Source of the DNA: Hamadaea flava | Lineage (GTDB): Bacteria; Actinomycetota; Actinomycetes; Mycobacteriales; Micromonosporaceae | Assembly (NCBI RefSeq): GCF_024172085.1 | Contig: NZ_JAMZDZ010000001.1 | Location: 3,100,001-3,164,000, forward strand | DNA length: 64,000 bases | Direction of reading: 5' to 3' | Shown here: piece by piece, positions 8,762 through 16,912 of the stretch | How positions within the stretch are numbered: position 1 is the stretch's first letter | Layout: each line of letters starts with the position of its first letter | Program-made: the position numbers and the translations under genes | Notes under the pieces: model-generated | Seen by the model: only the letters and a program-made list of their open reading frames with translations | The model's database searches: none | What the model was told of the DNA's origin: nothing

Positions 8762-9424
8762 CTAGGCGGTGCGCGGGGTCACCAGCCCCGTCTCGTACGC
8801 GATGATCACGAGCTGGGCGCGGTCGCGCGCGTGCAGCTTCGTCATTGCGCGGTTGACGTGTGTCTTCGCGGTCACCGGACTGATCGCCATCCGGGCGGCG
8901 ATCTCGTCGTTGGACAGCCCCTTCGCCACGAGGACGACCGCCTCCCGCTCCCGGTTGGTCAGCCAGGTCAGCGTCGCCTCGGCGTCCTGCCGAGGCGGTT
9001 CGGTGACGTACCGGTCGATCAGCCGACGGGTGATCGACGGGGCCAGCAGCGCGTCACCCCGGGCGGCGACGCGTACAGAGTGCAGGAAGTCCTCGGGTTC
9101 GATGTCCTTGACGAGGAATCCGGCCGCCCCGGCCCGCAACGCGGTGAACACGTACTCGTCGCGGCCGTAGTTGGTCAGGATGACGACGTGCACCCCGGCC
9201 AGGGCCGGATCGGCGGCGATCCGGCCGGTCACCTCGATGCCGTCCATCCCCGGCATCTGCACGTCGACGAGGGCGATGTCGGGCAGCCACTGCCGGACCA
9301 GCGCCAGGGTCTCGATCCCGTTCGCCGCCTCGGCGACGACCTCGATGTCCTCCTCGGCCTCCAGCAGCGCACGGAATCCACTTCGGATCAACGGCTGGTC
9401 GTCGGCCAGCAGTACGCGGATCAT
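8762..9424 (-). CDS. NarL/LuxR-type response regulator
   Basis: 220 residues from ATG 9424. Receiver domain (residues 1-120) with the acidic pair at Asp8/Asp9 and phospho-acceptor Asp54 in LVDVQMPG, then a LuxR-type helix-turn-helix (LTNREREAVVLVAKGLSNDEIAARM, residues about 152-176). It is the partner of the histidine kinase immediately upstream, with a 10-bp gap on the same strand, so they form one operon. Targets are unknown; the palindromes upstream of the kinase (10630-10677) are candidate sites. Confidence 0.93.
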   Translation of the reverse strand: MIRVLLADDQPLIRSGFRALLEAEEDIEVVAEAANGIETLALVRQWLPDIALVDVQMPGMDGIEVTGRIAADPALAGVHVVILTNYGRDEYVFTALRAGAAGFLVKDIEPEDFLHSVRVAARGDALLAPSITRRLIDRYVTEPPRQDAEATLTWLTNREREAVVLVAKGLSNDEIAARMAISPVTAKTHVNRAMTKLHARDRAQLVIIAYETGLVTPRTA

Positions 9425-9434
9425 GCCGGCCCCC

Positions 9435-10571
9435 TCATGCGGCGTGATCCACCGGAAGCTCGGCCTCGACGGTGAACCCGCCTTCGACGCGGGGTTCGGC
9501 CCGCAGCCGCCCACCGAGCGCGCTGACCCGTTCGCGCATACCGAGCAATCCGACGCCGGGCGTCGGCGGGGCGGCCGGCATGGCACTGCCGTCGTCGTCG
9601 ACCTGGATCGCGAGGGCACCCGGCCGGTAGCCGATGCGTACCGAGGCGGTGGCCGCGCCGGCGTGCCGGGCGACGTTGGTCAGCGACTCCTGCACGATCC
9701 GGTACGCCGTCCGGTCGACCGCCACCGGCAGGCTCTGCGGCTGACCCTCGACGGTCAGCGTCGCCAGGAGCCCGCTCGTCCGAGCGCGTTCCACCAGCTC
9801 AGGGATCTGATCGAGGCCGTGCGCCGACGCCTTTCCGTCGTCCCGCAACGCCTCCAGGGTCGCCCGCAACTCCCGGGCTGCCTCCCGCCCGGCCTGCTCG
9901 ATCGCCACGAGCGCGTCGGGCACCGCTTCGCCCCGCTTCCGGGCGAGGTGGACGGCGACGGTGGCCTGCACGGTGATGACCGAGATCTGATGGGTCAGCG
10001 AATCGTGCAGCTCCCGTGCGATGTGCAGCCGCTCCTGGTTCGCCCTGCGCAGCGCCGCTTCTTCGCGCGTACGCTCGGCTTCGTCCGCGCGCGCCTCGGC
10101 TTGGCGCAGCGCTTCACCGGCCGCGAAGGCGGCGACGATCCACGCGATCTCCAATGCGCCCCGGGAATGGGCCAGCGCGGCCCGCACCGGCATCTCCGGC
10201 GAGCTGAGGAGGACGGCGATCGGCAGCGTGATCAGCATCAGCACCGCAGCGACGACGGTCACGAGACGGTGGCCGGCGCGGACGGCCGCGTACACCGCGA
10301 ACAGGAACGCGACGGCGGCCACGTCGGCTTGGAGCGCCTGGTAGCCCAGTGCGCACAAGCCGGTCAGGACGAGGACCGCGAGGGGATTCCGGCGGCGGAA
10401 GAAGAGGACGAGGCCGCTGACGGCCAGCAGCACGTAGGCAAGCCCGGCGTATTCCGCGTAGTGGGCGGGGCGATCGACGGACAGGCCCGCGATCAGCAGG
10501 GTCACGGCGACTCCGGCCGCGATCGCCGCATCGGTGACCCCGGCCGGAACACGAGCGCGTCGGGTACCCAT
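9435..10571 (-). CDS. Membrane sensor histidine kinase (HisKA_3/NarX type)
   Basis: 378 residues from ATG 10571. Several membrane helices fill residues 12-155 with little extracellular sequence, as in intramembrane-sensing kinases. The phospho-acceptor is His189 in HIARELHDSLTHQISVI, followed by the ATPase domain with the N-box QESLTNVARHAGA and the G-box GVGLLGMRERV. It feeds the response regulator encoded 10 bp downstream. It is divergent from a DUF6223-like membrane protein gene, which could be its target. Confidence 0.92.
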   Translation of the reverse strand: MGTRRARVPAGVTDAAIAAGVAVTLLIAGLSVDRPAHYAEYAGLAYVLLAVSGLVLFFRRRNPLAVLVLTGLCALGYQALQADVAAVAFLFAVYAAVRAGHRLVTVVAAVLMLITLPIAVLLSSPEMPVRAALAHSRGALEIAWIVAAFAAGEALRQAEARADEAERTREEAALRRANQERLHIARELHDSLTHQISVITVQATVAVHLARKRGEAVPDALVAIEQAGREAARELRATLEALRDDGKASAHGLDQIPELVERARTSGLLATLTVEGQPQSLPVAVDRTAYRIVQESLTNVARHAGAATASVRIGYRPGALAIQVDDDGSAMPAAPPTPGVGLLGMRERVSALGGRLRAEPRVEGGFTVEAELPVDHAA

Positions 10572-10629
10572 GCGCGCAGCGTAGCCGGAGGTTCCCGCCG
10601 ACGAACCCTCCGCGCGAAGCACCTCCCCA

Positions 10630-10677
10630 CTACTGCGTACGCGGTAGCCGATCGGGTCACTGCCGCGTACGCGGCAG
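10630..10677. promoter_or_regulatory. Pair of 18-bp palindromes in a divergent promoter
   Basis: CTACTGCGTACGCGGTAG at 10630-10647 is palindromic but for one base pair, and CTGCCGCGTACGCGGCAG at 10660-10677 is perfect. Centres are exactly 30 bp (about three helical turns) apart. They lie between the histidine kinase and DUF6223-like genes. A weaker copy centred on GTAC is at 10714. Candidate binding site for the local response regulator; GCGTACGC is common in this genome, which lowers certainty. Confidence 0.5.
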
Positions 10678-10757
10678 GCGGCTGCCACCGGTGCCGCAGT
10701 GCGCTGCGCCTGCGTACGCCGGATGACGGAACCGTGCCGTGGCGTGATGCTCCCACC

Positions 10758-11093
10758 ATGAACACTCAGACGACGGCCGCTGTGGCGGCGTACACGTTGA
10801 CGACTGGACGACTCTTCGGCACCGCGGCCGCGTTCCTGGCGTTGGCCGGCGTGGTGCTGGGCGTCCTCGCGCTGATCCGCCCGGCCGCGGCTCGCCGCCG
10901 CGCGATGCTGGCCCTCGCCACCGGAGCCGCGGGCCTGATCGTGGGCGGGTTCGTGGTGGGCCTGGCCAAGGGCGGACCCGGAACCGGCTATGGCGTCGTC
11001 GGCGGCTGGGCCGCCCTCGCGATCGGCCTGGTCGCGACGGTGCTCGGCGGGCTGGCCCTGGCCCGGTCCCGCCGGCCCGGAACCCCGGCCTGA
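10758..11093 (+). CDS. Small membrane protein (DUF6223-like)
   Basis: 111 residues with three hydrophobic segments (about 18-38, 52-68 and 80-100), Gly/Ala rich, ending in LGGLALARSRRPG. The GKGGPGTGYGVVGGW-like linker and this C-terminus resemble the DUF6223 family of small actinobacterial membrane proteins with no known function. It is divergent from the histidine kinase, so it may be regulated by that system. Confidence 0.65.
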   Translation: MNTQTTAAVAAYTLTTGRLFGTAAAFLALAGVVLGVLALIRPAAARRRAMLALATGAAGLIVGGFVVGLAKGGPGTGYGVVGGWAALAIGLVATVLGGLALARSRRPGTPA

Positions 11094-11147
11094 GATGGCG
11101 CTCCCCGGCTGGGCCGGCCGCCCGGCCGGGGCCAGTACGCTCGACAC

Positions 11148-12821
11148 GTGCCGAGATCGACCAACCCTGTGCTGCCCGGATCGCACCCCGATCCCTCGAT
11201 CCTCCGCGTGGGCGACGACTACTACCTCGCGACGTCGACCTTCGAGTGGTACCCGGGCGTACGCGTGCACCACTCGCGTGATCTCGTGCGCTGGCAGGCG
11301 ATCGGCGGCATCCTCGACGAGACCCGGCTGCTGGACCTGACCGGCTGCCCGGACTCCGGCGGTGTGTGGGCGCCGAATCTCACGTACGCCGACGGCCTGT
11401 TCCATCTCGTCTACAGCAACATCTCCACGTACGCGGGCGGCTTCACCGACGGCCCGAACCACCTCGTCACCGCACCCACGATCGAGGGACCGTGGTCGGA
11501 GCCGGTGCTGCTGCACGCGCGCGGCTTCGACGCGTCGCTGTTCCACGACGGCGACGAGAGCTGGCTCATCAACCTCGTGCACGACTGGCGACCCGGGTAC
11601 GGCGGCTCGGCCGGGCTGGAGGCGACCCGCTACGACCGGGCCGAACGGCGTCTCGTCGGTACGCCGCAACGCATCCAGCTTCCGCCGAAAGCCGGCTGGA
11701 TCGAAGGACCGAACCTGTATCGGCGTGGCGACTGGTACTACCTGATCACCGCCGACGGCGGCACCAGCTGGGAACACCAGGTGACCGTCGCCCGCTCGCG
11801 TACGCTCACCGGCCCCTACGAACGCGACCCGGACAGCCCGCTGCTCACGGCGAAGCACCGCCCGGACTGGCCGCTGCAGAAGGCCGGGCATGGCAGCCTC
11901 GTACCGGCCGGCGACGGCGAATGGTGGCTGGCGTACCTGGTCGCCCGGCCGATCGGCGTACACGGGCCGTGCATCCTCGGCCGCGAGACCGCGCTCGCCC
12001 GGGTGGAGTGGACGGACGACGGGTGGCCGGTCGTCGCGGGCGGCCTGCCGCCCCTGACGGTCCCTCCCGCCAGCGAGCCGACGGCTGCGCCCGCTGGGGA
12101 ACCCGCGGCTGCTCCCGCTGCGGAACGGCCTACGGCCGCGTGGCCGGTCGTGACAGAGGTCGACGACTTCGACTCCACGCGGCTCGGTCCACAGTGGTCG
12201 ACGCTACGCCGCCTTCCCGATCCGAACTGGCTGTCGCTGACCGAACGGCCGTCACACCTGCGGATCCGCGGCGGCCGGTCGCCACAGAGCCTGGTCGGGC
12301 CGAGCCTCGTCGCCCGGCGCGTCACCGAGCCGAAGGCTACCTTCGAGGCCGTCGTCGACTTCCAGCCGACGGCGTTCCAGCAGCTCGCTGGGCTGACGGC
12401 GTACTACAACACGCGCAACTGGCATTTCGTGTACCTGACGGCGGACGACGACGGGGCCCGCGTACTGCGTGTGGCCACACGGGATCAGGGTCGGTTGACC
12501 GTGCACGCCGAGACCGTCGCAGCCGCTGGTCCCGAGCCGGTCCGGCTCCGGCTGCGCTTCGACGACGCCGAGCTGACCTGCTGGTACGCCACCGAGACGG
12601 AGTGGCAGCGTATCGGTCCGATGCTCGACGCGACCGTGGTCTCCGATGAACACGTGGTGGAGTTCGACGTGGACCAGATCCGGTCGCTCGGGTTCACCGG
12701 TGCGTTCGCCGGCCTGTGGGTGTGGGACCTGAACGGACACGGCCACCCCGCCGACTTCGACCGCGCGGCGTACACAGTGGACAATGTTTCCGCTGACGAT
12801 CGCCAAGCCGGCGCTCACTGA
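11148..12821 (+). CDS. Glycoside hydrolase family 43, beta-xylosidase type
   Basis: 557 residues from GTG 11148. The N-terminal five-bladed propeller carries the GH43 acids: base Asp in GSHPDPSILRV (near residue 15), the modulator Asp in GFDASLFHDGDESWLI, and the acid Glu in WIEGPNLY. The C-terminal ~200 residues form a concanavalin-like domain typical of GH43 beta-xylosidases. A Pro/Ala-rich linker (SEPTAAPAGEPAAAPAAE) joins them. There is no signal peptide, so it likely acts in the cytoplasm on imported xylo-oligosaccharides. Its stop codon abuts a 15-bp tandem array. Confidence 0.92.
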   Translation: MPRSTNPVLPGSHPDPSILRVGDDYYLATSTFEWYPGVRVHHSRDLVRWQAIGGILDETRLLDLTGCPDSGGVWAPNLTYADGLFHLVYSNISTYAGGFTDGPNHLVTAPTIEGPWSEPVLLHARGFDASLFHDGDESWLINLVHDWRPGYGGSAGLEATRYDRAERRLVGTPQRIQLPPKAGWIEGPNLYRRGDWYYLITADGGTSWEHQVTVARSRTLTGPYERDPDSPLLTAKHRPDWPLQKAGHGSLVPAGDGEWWLAYLVARPIGVHGPCILGRETALARVEWTDDGWPVVAGGLPPLTVPPASEPTAAPAGEPAAAPAAERPTAAWPVVTEVDDFDSTRLGPQWSTLRRLPDPNWLSLTERPSHLRIRGGRSPQSLVGPSLVARRVTEPKATFEAVVDFQPTAFQQLAGLTAYYNTRNWHFVYLTADDDGARVLRVATRDQGRLTVHAETVAAAGPEPVRLRLRFDDAELTCWYATETEWQRIGPMLDATVVSDEHVVEFDVDQIRSLGFTGAFAGLWVWDLNGHGHPADFDRAAYTVDNVSADDRQAGAH

Positions 12822-12956
12822 GCGGACGATCACTGAGCGGACGGGTGCGGAGCGGACGATCACTCTGCGGACGGGTGCGAAGCCGGCGGTTCCGGAGTCG
12901 GCGGGAGCTGAGTCGGCGGGAGCTGAGTCGGCGGGAGCTGAGTCGGCGGAACCTGA
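12822..12956. repeat. 15-bp degenerate tandem array spanning two convergent gene ends
   Basis: Nine consecutive 15-bp units, from GCGGACGATCACTGA through three identical GTCGGCGGGAGCTGA units (12897-12941) to GTCGGCGGAACCTGA. The array starts exactly after the GH43 stop codon, whose own context (CTCACTGA) resembles a unit end. From 12860 on it is translated on the minus strand as the PPTQL repeats ending the next gene. Confidence 0.85.
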
Positions 12957-14335
12957 GCGCGCCGACGGCGAGCGCGGCGGATCCGCTGGACGACGAACCC
13001 GGTGATCAGGGCGACGAGCAGCAACGGGATGCCGACCACGAGCCAGACCCAGGTCGGCCACGGCCCCCGATGCGCGGTGCCGGCCGGACGAGTCGTCAGG
13101 TCGGGCAGCAGCCCCGCCGCGACGGTCAGCCGATAGGTCTGACAGGTCTGCGTGCCCAGCTCGCAACTCTTCCCGGCGTCGAACCGGGTCAGGCTCGTAC
13201 GCGTACCGCCGTCGAGGGTGACCTCGGCGATCTCGTCGCCCCCGTTGTCCGCGCCGCTGGGCGTGAACACGATCGTGTGGTCGCGATCGCGCCAGCCGAG
13301 GAACGTGTCGGTGTCGGCGTTGATCTTCCGATGCCGGCCGGTGGCCAGGTCGACGACGCCGTACCCGTACCAGGAGTCCACGACGTACACGCTCAAGGTC
13401 GTGTCGTCCCGGGTCTGCCCCAGCTCGGTCCGCCACTGCGTCGTCGCCAGCCTGGTGCCGTCGGCCGACCAGGCGTTCTGCGGTGCCATGCCCCAGCCCT
13501 CGGGAACGTCGACCGGCGTCTCCAGGCGTCCGCCCAGTGTCATGATCCAGATCTTCCGCTTGGCCTGGAAAGCCAGCCGCCGGCCGTCCGGCGCGAATGC
13601 GGCCGCCACCACCGGCTGGAAATCCGGAACCGCCATGACCTCGCCGGTTGACAGGTCGACAATGGACAACTTGCCGAGCTGGGCGTTCTGAAACTCGATG
13701 GAGTTATCCGCACTCATGTCCTCGGGCAACGGCGCCGTCGAGTACGCCACCTTCCGGCCGTCCGCCGAGACGGCGAGCAGCACGACGCCCATCGGCCCGG
13801 GCAGGGGCACTTCGCGTACCTTGGCGGCCGTGAGGTCCAGGAGCGTCAGCGCAGCGGTGGCTCGCCTCGACTCGGCGAGGATCACCGTCCGGCCGTCCGG
13901 CGACAGCAGCCATTGGCGACCGTCGGCGACCGCGCCGAGCTGCCGATAGACGTCGCCGTCCGCACTCAGCGCGAGTGACTGCCATTCGTTGAACAGCTCG
14001 CCGTTGCCGTACTCGTAGATCATGAGTGCGCGGCCGGGCGGGCTCGCCGACACGTCGCTGGTGAGCCGGGAGTACGGCGCGATGCGGTCCGGGATGGTCG
14101 GCGTACCCGGGGTTCGGTCGGCGGGCGGCAATCCGGTCGCATGTGGACGGATCACCGCCGTCAGCCCGAGGACGACGAGAACGGCGGCCGCGGCGGCGAG
14201 CATCGTCACGAGGCGGCGCTGCCGGGCCGACCGGCGCGCCTTGGCCAGCAACCCCGGAAGGTAATCCGGCGGGAGGTCGGGCTGCCCGCTCAGGTCCGAT
14301 TCGGCGAACAGGGTGGTGAGCTGCTGGTCGTTCAC
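12860..14335 (-). CDS. Membrane-anchored beta-propeller (PD40-like) protein, cotranscribed with sigma factor
   Basis: 491 residues. A short cytoplasmic N-terminus (residues 1-40), one membrane helix (about 43-63), then a long extracellular region with WD40-like/PD40 repeats (SPDGRTVIL, SADGRKVAYS, APDGRRLAFQA, SADGTRLATT), a second helix near 440-460, and a Pro-rich tail of PPTQL repeats. Its start overlaps the sigma-factor stop by 4 bp (ATGA). In this position it plausibly acts as the membrane partner or anti-sigma-like regulator of the sigma factor; no zinc-binding anti-sigma motif is seen. Confidence 0.75.
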   Translation of the reverse strand: MNDQQLTTLFAESDLSGQPDLPPDYLPGLLAKARRSARQRRLVTMLAAAAAVLVVLGLTAVIRPHATGLPPADRTPGTPTIPDRIAPYSRLTSDVSASPPGRALMIYEYGNGELFNEWQSLALSADGDVYRQLGAVADGRQWLLSPDGRTVILAESRRATAALTLLDLTAAKVREVPLPGPMGVVLLAVSADGRKVAYSTAPLPEDMSADNSIEFQNAQLGKLSIVDLSTGEVMAVPDFQPVVAAAFAPDGRRLAFQAKRKIWIMTLGGRLETPVDVPEGWGMAPQNAWSADGTRLATTQWRTELGQTRDDTTLSVYVVDSWYGYGVVDLATGRHRKINADTDTFLGWRDRDHTIVFTPSGADNGGDEIAEVTLDGGTRTSLTRFDAGKSCELGTQTCQTYRLTVAAGLLPDLTTRPAGTAHRGPWPTWVWLVVGIPLLLVALITGFVVQRIRRARRRRAQVPPTQLPPTQLPPTQLPPTPEPPASHPSAE

Positions 14336-14850
14336 CGGGTCTCCTTCGCGTACTCGGGGAGCAGCCGGCGTAGCGCCGTGATCGCGTACGACGTCTGACT
14401 CTTGACGGTGCCCGGCGAGCAGCCGAGGGCGGCAGCGGTCTCGGCCACGTCGAGCCCTTCCCAGTACCGCAGGACGAGCACCGCGCGTTGGCCGGGCGAG
14501 AGGCGGACGAGCGCCGCCTGGAGATCGACGGCGCGGTCCACGACGAGGTCAACCGCGGGATCCGCGGTGCTCGCGGGCAGTTCAGGTGGGTCGCCGAACG
14601 GCCGCACGTGCCGCGACCACCAGCCGCGGCGTTGGTCCAGGAAGACGTTCACCAGCATCCGGCGGACGTACGCGTCAGGCGAGTCGGCCGCGCTGACCCG
14701 GGGCCAGTGCCGATACAGGCGGATCAGGGCCGCCTGCACCAGATCGTGCGCCTCATGCCAGTCGCCACACAGGTGGTACGCCGTCCGTTGCAGCGCCGTC
14801 ACCCGGCCCTGCACGAACTGCGAGTACCCGCGTTCGTCGTCCTCGCGCAT
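14332..14850 (-). CDS. RNA polymerase sigma factor, SigE family (ECF)
   Basis: 172 residues. Region 2 (FVQGRVTALQRTAYHLCGD, then HDLVQAALIRLYRHWPRV, residues 10-50) and region 4 (LSPGQRAVLVLRYWEGLDVAETAAALGCS, about 117-145) are intact with a short linker, matching the actinobacterial SigE-type ECF family. It directs RNA polymerase to stress or envelope promoters. It overlaps the downstream membrane propeller gene by 4 bp, indicating translational coupling and functional linkage. Confidence 0.92.
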   Translation of the reverse strand: MREDDERGYSQFVQGRVTALQRTAYHLCGDWHEAHDLVQAALIRLYRHWPRVSAADSPDAYVRRMLVNVFLDQRRGWWSRHVRPFGDPPELPASTADPAVDLVVDRAVDLQAALVRLSPGQRAVLVLRYWEGLDVAETAAALGCSPGTVKSQTSYAITALRRLLPEYAKETR

Positions 14851-14909
14851 CCGACTCCCTCCGTCAAGAGTCTGACTGAGGCAGCCGGGTCGCGGGTTGT
14901 GGCCGGGGT

Positions 14910-15854
14910 TCAGCTCATTTCGCGACAGGTGTGCCGCCGGATCGCCGGGACGACGACATCCCAGGTGGCGGGCGGCGGTACCTGGTGACCGCCGCCGTCG
15001 AGGACGAGCAACGTCGCGCCCGGGATCTCGGCCGTGAGCGCCACACCGTGCGCGACCGGGAACATCGGGTCGGCGTCGCCGTGGATCACCAGTGTCGGGG
15101 CCGTCACCGTGCCCAAGTCGCGCGGCGCGTCGTCCTCGTCGTCGGTCGTGATCACGATCCAGTGGTTCTTGGCGCTCGCCTCCAGATCGGTGGACCGATC
15201 GAAGACCCGTCCGGCGACCTCCCGGGTATGCGCGGTGTCGAACGACGACGGTCCGGCATACAGCTCCTCCTGCGCGAGGTAGTACTCCACGACGGATTCG
15301 CGGTCGGACCAGTCCGGGTCGGGCAGCGACACCCCGCTCAACCGCGCGGCCATCGGCGGCAACGGCACGGCCGGATCACGTCGGGCGATCGGGCTGGTGG
15401 AGATCAGCGTCAACGACGCCACCCGCTCCGGATGGCGTAGAACCAGGTCCTGGGCGAGGCCGCCGCCCATGGACACTCCGACGACGTGCGCGTGGCCGCC
15501 GGCCAATCGCTCGATCAACGCCGACGCGTCCTCCAGCAGCTCCCGACTGCCATAGCCGGGCTCGCCCACCGGGTACGCCGTCGACCGGCCGGTGTCGCGG
15601 TGGTCGTAGCGGATGACGTGCCGGCCACCCAGACCGTCCTTCGCCCTGGTGGCGTCTCCGTTGACTTCTCCGGTGGCGTCTCCGTTGACTTCTCCAGTGA
15701 CTTCACCGCTGGCCAGGCGGCGGCAGAACTCCGCGTCCCACCAGTCCATCGAACTGGACGCGCCGCCGATCAGCAGGATCGACGGGTCGGCCGGATCGCC
15801 GAGCTCCTCGACGCACAAGTGCACGTCATTGACGGCTACCAGGTTCTCCCCCAT
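14910..15854 (-). CDS. Alpha/beta hydrolase
   Basis: 314 residues with the complete triad: Ser128 in VVGVSMGGG, Asp in IHGDADPMFP and His in DGGGHQVPPP. The oxyanion region is LIGGASSSMDWWD. Between strands 2 and 3 sits an extra repeated stretch (GEVNGDAT twice) coded by a 24-bp tandem repeat, which looks like a recent in-frame expansion in a surface loop. Closest in feel to non-haem haloperoxidase/esterase-type hydrolases; substrate unknown. Confidence 0.9.
   Translation of the reverse strand: MGENLVAVNDVHLCVEELGDPADPSILLIGGASSSMDWWDAEFCRRLASGEVTGEVNGDATGEVNGDATRAKDGLGGRHVIRYDHRDTGRSTAYPVGEPGYGSRELLEDASALIERLAGGHAHVVGVSMGGGLAQDLVLRHPERVASLTLISTSPIARRDPAVPLPPMAARLSGVSLPDPDWSDRESVVEYYLAQEELYAGPSSFDTAHTREVAGRVFDRSTDLEASAKNHWIVITTDDEDDAPRDLGTVTAPTLVIHGDADPMFPVAHGVALTAEIPGATLLVLDGGGHQVPPPATWDVVVPAIRRHTCREMS
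15648..15695. repeat. 24-bp in-frame tandem repeat inside the hydrolase gene
   Basis: Two identical 24-bp units (15648-15671, 15672-15695) followed by about 12 bp of decayed copy. The length is a multiple of three, so the frame is kept and the protein gains GEVNGDAT units at about residues 50-70. Confidence 0.9.
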
Positions 15855-15912
15855 GGCCTGACCCTAGAACCGCCCCGCCCGGTACGCCACCGGAACCGCC
15901 TACTGTCACTGG

Positions 15913-16674
15913 TCAGACGAGGGTCGCACCGCCCGCGATGTCGAGCACCACACCGCTGATCCAGCCCGACTCCGCCGACGCGAGGAACAATGCGGCCCGG
16001 GCGACGTCGTCCACCGTGCCCAAGCGGCGTACGGGATGCATGTCGATGAGCATCTGCCGCTGGTCGCCCTGGATCCACTTCTCGTTGGTCTCGGTCAGGA
16101 TCGTCTCCGGCGCGATGCAGTTGGCCCGGATTCCGGCCGGTCCGACCTGGGCAGCCAGGTCCTGCGTGAAGATCTGCACGCCCGCCTTCGCCGCCCCGTA
16201 CGCGACCAGCGTGCGCGCGCTCGCACGACGTCCCGCGGCCGACGACAGCGTGAGGACGACCCCCGAGCCTCGGCTCTTCATGTCGGGCAGGAAGCACTTG
16301 ACCGTCAGGAACGTCGAGGTGAGGTTGCGTTCGACGTCGGCGCGCCAGTCCTCCTCGTCGATCTCCTCGATCGGCGTCGGGCGGCTTTTGCTGCTGCCGG
16401 CGCTCGTGATGAGCACGTCGACCGGGCCGACCTCGGCGTTGATCCGGTCGCGCATCGCGGCGAGAGCGGCTGAGCGTGTGACGTCACCGGTCACGACCAG
16501 CGCGGACGCACCGGCCCGCTCGACCCGACGGCGTACGCCGTCCAGCGCGACCTCGTCCCGTCCGTGCAGCACGACTCGGGCGCCGACCTCGGCGAACGCG
16601 ACCGCCATGGCCGCGCCGATGCCCCGTGAGCTGCCCGTGATCAGGACGACCTGGTCGCGTAGATCCTCGTACAT
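15913..16674 (-). CDS. Short-chain dehydrogenase/reductase (FabG-like)
   Basis: 253 residues from ATG 16674, which has a GGAGGTGGTGAC ribosome site; longer upstream readings are low-complexity repeat DNA. Classical SDR motifs: TGSSRGIG (residues 13-20), the SAG motif near 91-93 (in place of NAG), Ser144/145 in LTLSSAAG, and the catalytic YGAAK at 159-163. An NAD(P)H-dependent oxidoreductase acting on a carbonyl or alcohol; FabG-like annotation is by similarity of motifs only. Confidence 0.9.
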   Translation of the reverse strand: MYEDLRDQVVLITGSSRGIGAAMAVAFAEVGARVVLHGRDEVALDGVRRRVERAGASALVVTGDVTRSAALAAMRDRINAEVGPVDVLITSAGSSKSRPTPIEEIDEEDWRADVERNLTSTFLTVKCFLPDMKSRGSGVVLTLSSAAGRRASARTLVAYGAAKAGVQIFTQDLAAQVGPAGIRANCIAPETILTETNEKWIQGDQRQMLIDMHPVRRLGTVDDVARAALFLASAESGWISGVVLDIAGGATLV

Positions 16675-16720
16675 GTCACCACCTCCGCCCTCGGTTCTAC
16701 CCGAAGCGGAAGCGAAGCGC

Positions 16721-16832
16721 GCCCGACTTCCCCGAGCCGTAGCCCGACTTCCTCCGAACGTCCACGCCCGACTTCCCCGAGCCGTAGCCCGACTTCCTCC
16801 GAGCGTCCACGCCCGACTTCCCCGAGCCGTAG
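16721..16832. repeat. 45-bp tandem repeat upstream of the SDR gene
   Basis: Two full 45-bp units (16721-16765 and 16766-16810, one difference) and a partial third (16811-16832). Each unit itself contains two related GCCCGACTTCC halves. It lies between the SDR promoter and repeat element C1, in non-coding DNA. Confidence 0.85.
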
Positions 16833-16846
16833 CAAGGCGGCGGGTC

Positions 16847-16912
16847 ATGATCTACATCCCGTTCCGTGTCGGATCCCGACCCGACAGCGACACTTTTCGG
16901 GATGTGGATCAT
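16847..16912 (-). repeat. 66-bp dispersed repeat, family C copy 1, with TGA stop at its edge
   Basis: On the minus strand it reads TGATCCACATCCCGAAAAGT... and ends CGGGATGTAGATCAT, so its ends form an inverted repeat. It matches copy 2 (44835-44900) at about 58 of 66 positions. The stop codon of the hydrolase gene at 16909 is the TGA of the element's first TGATCC. Both copies have the same orientation relative to the gene they terminate. Confidence 0.9.

Noticed and set aside
11101-11135. Terminator between the DUF6223-like gene and GH43
   Set aside because: GGCC-rich stretch can fold in several ways; no unique hairpin is defined.
9435-11963. 842-residue minus-strand reading covering the kinase and the GH43 gene
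   Set aside because: Only the last 378 residues match a kinase; the rest is the antisense of GH43 and the small membrane protein.
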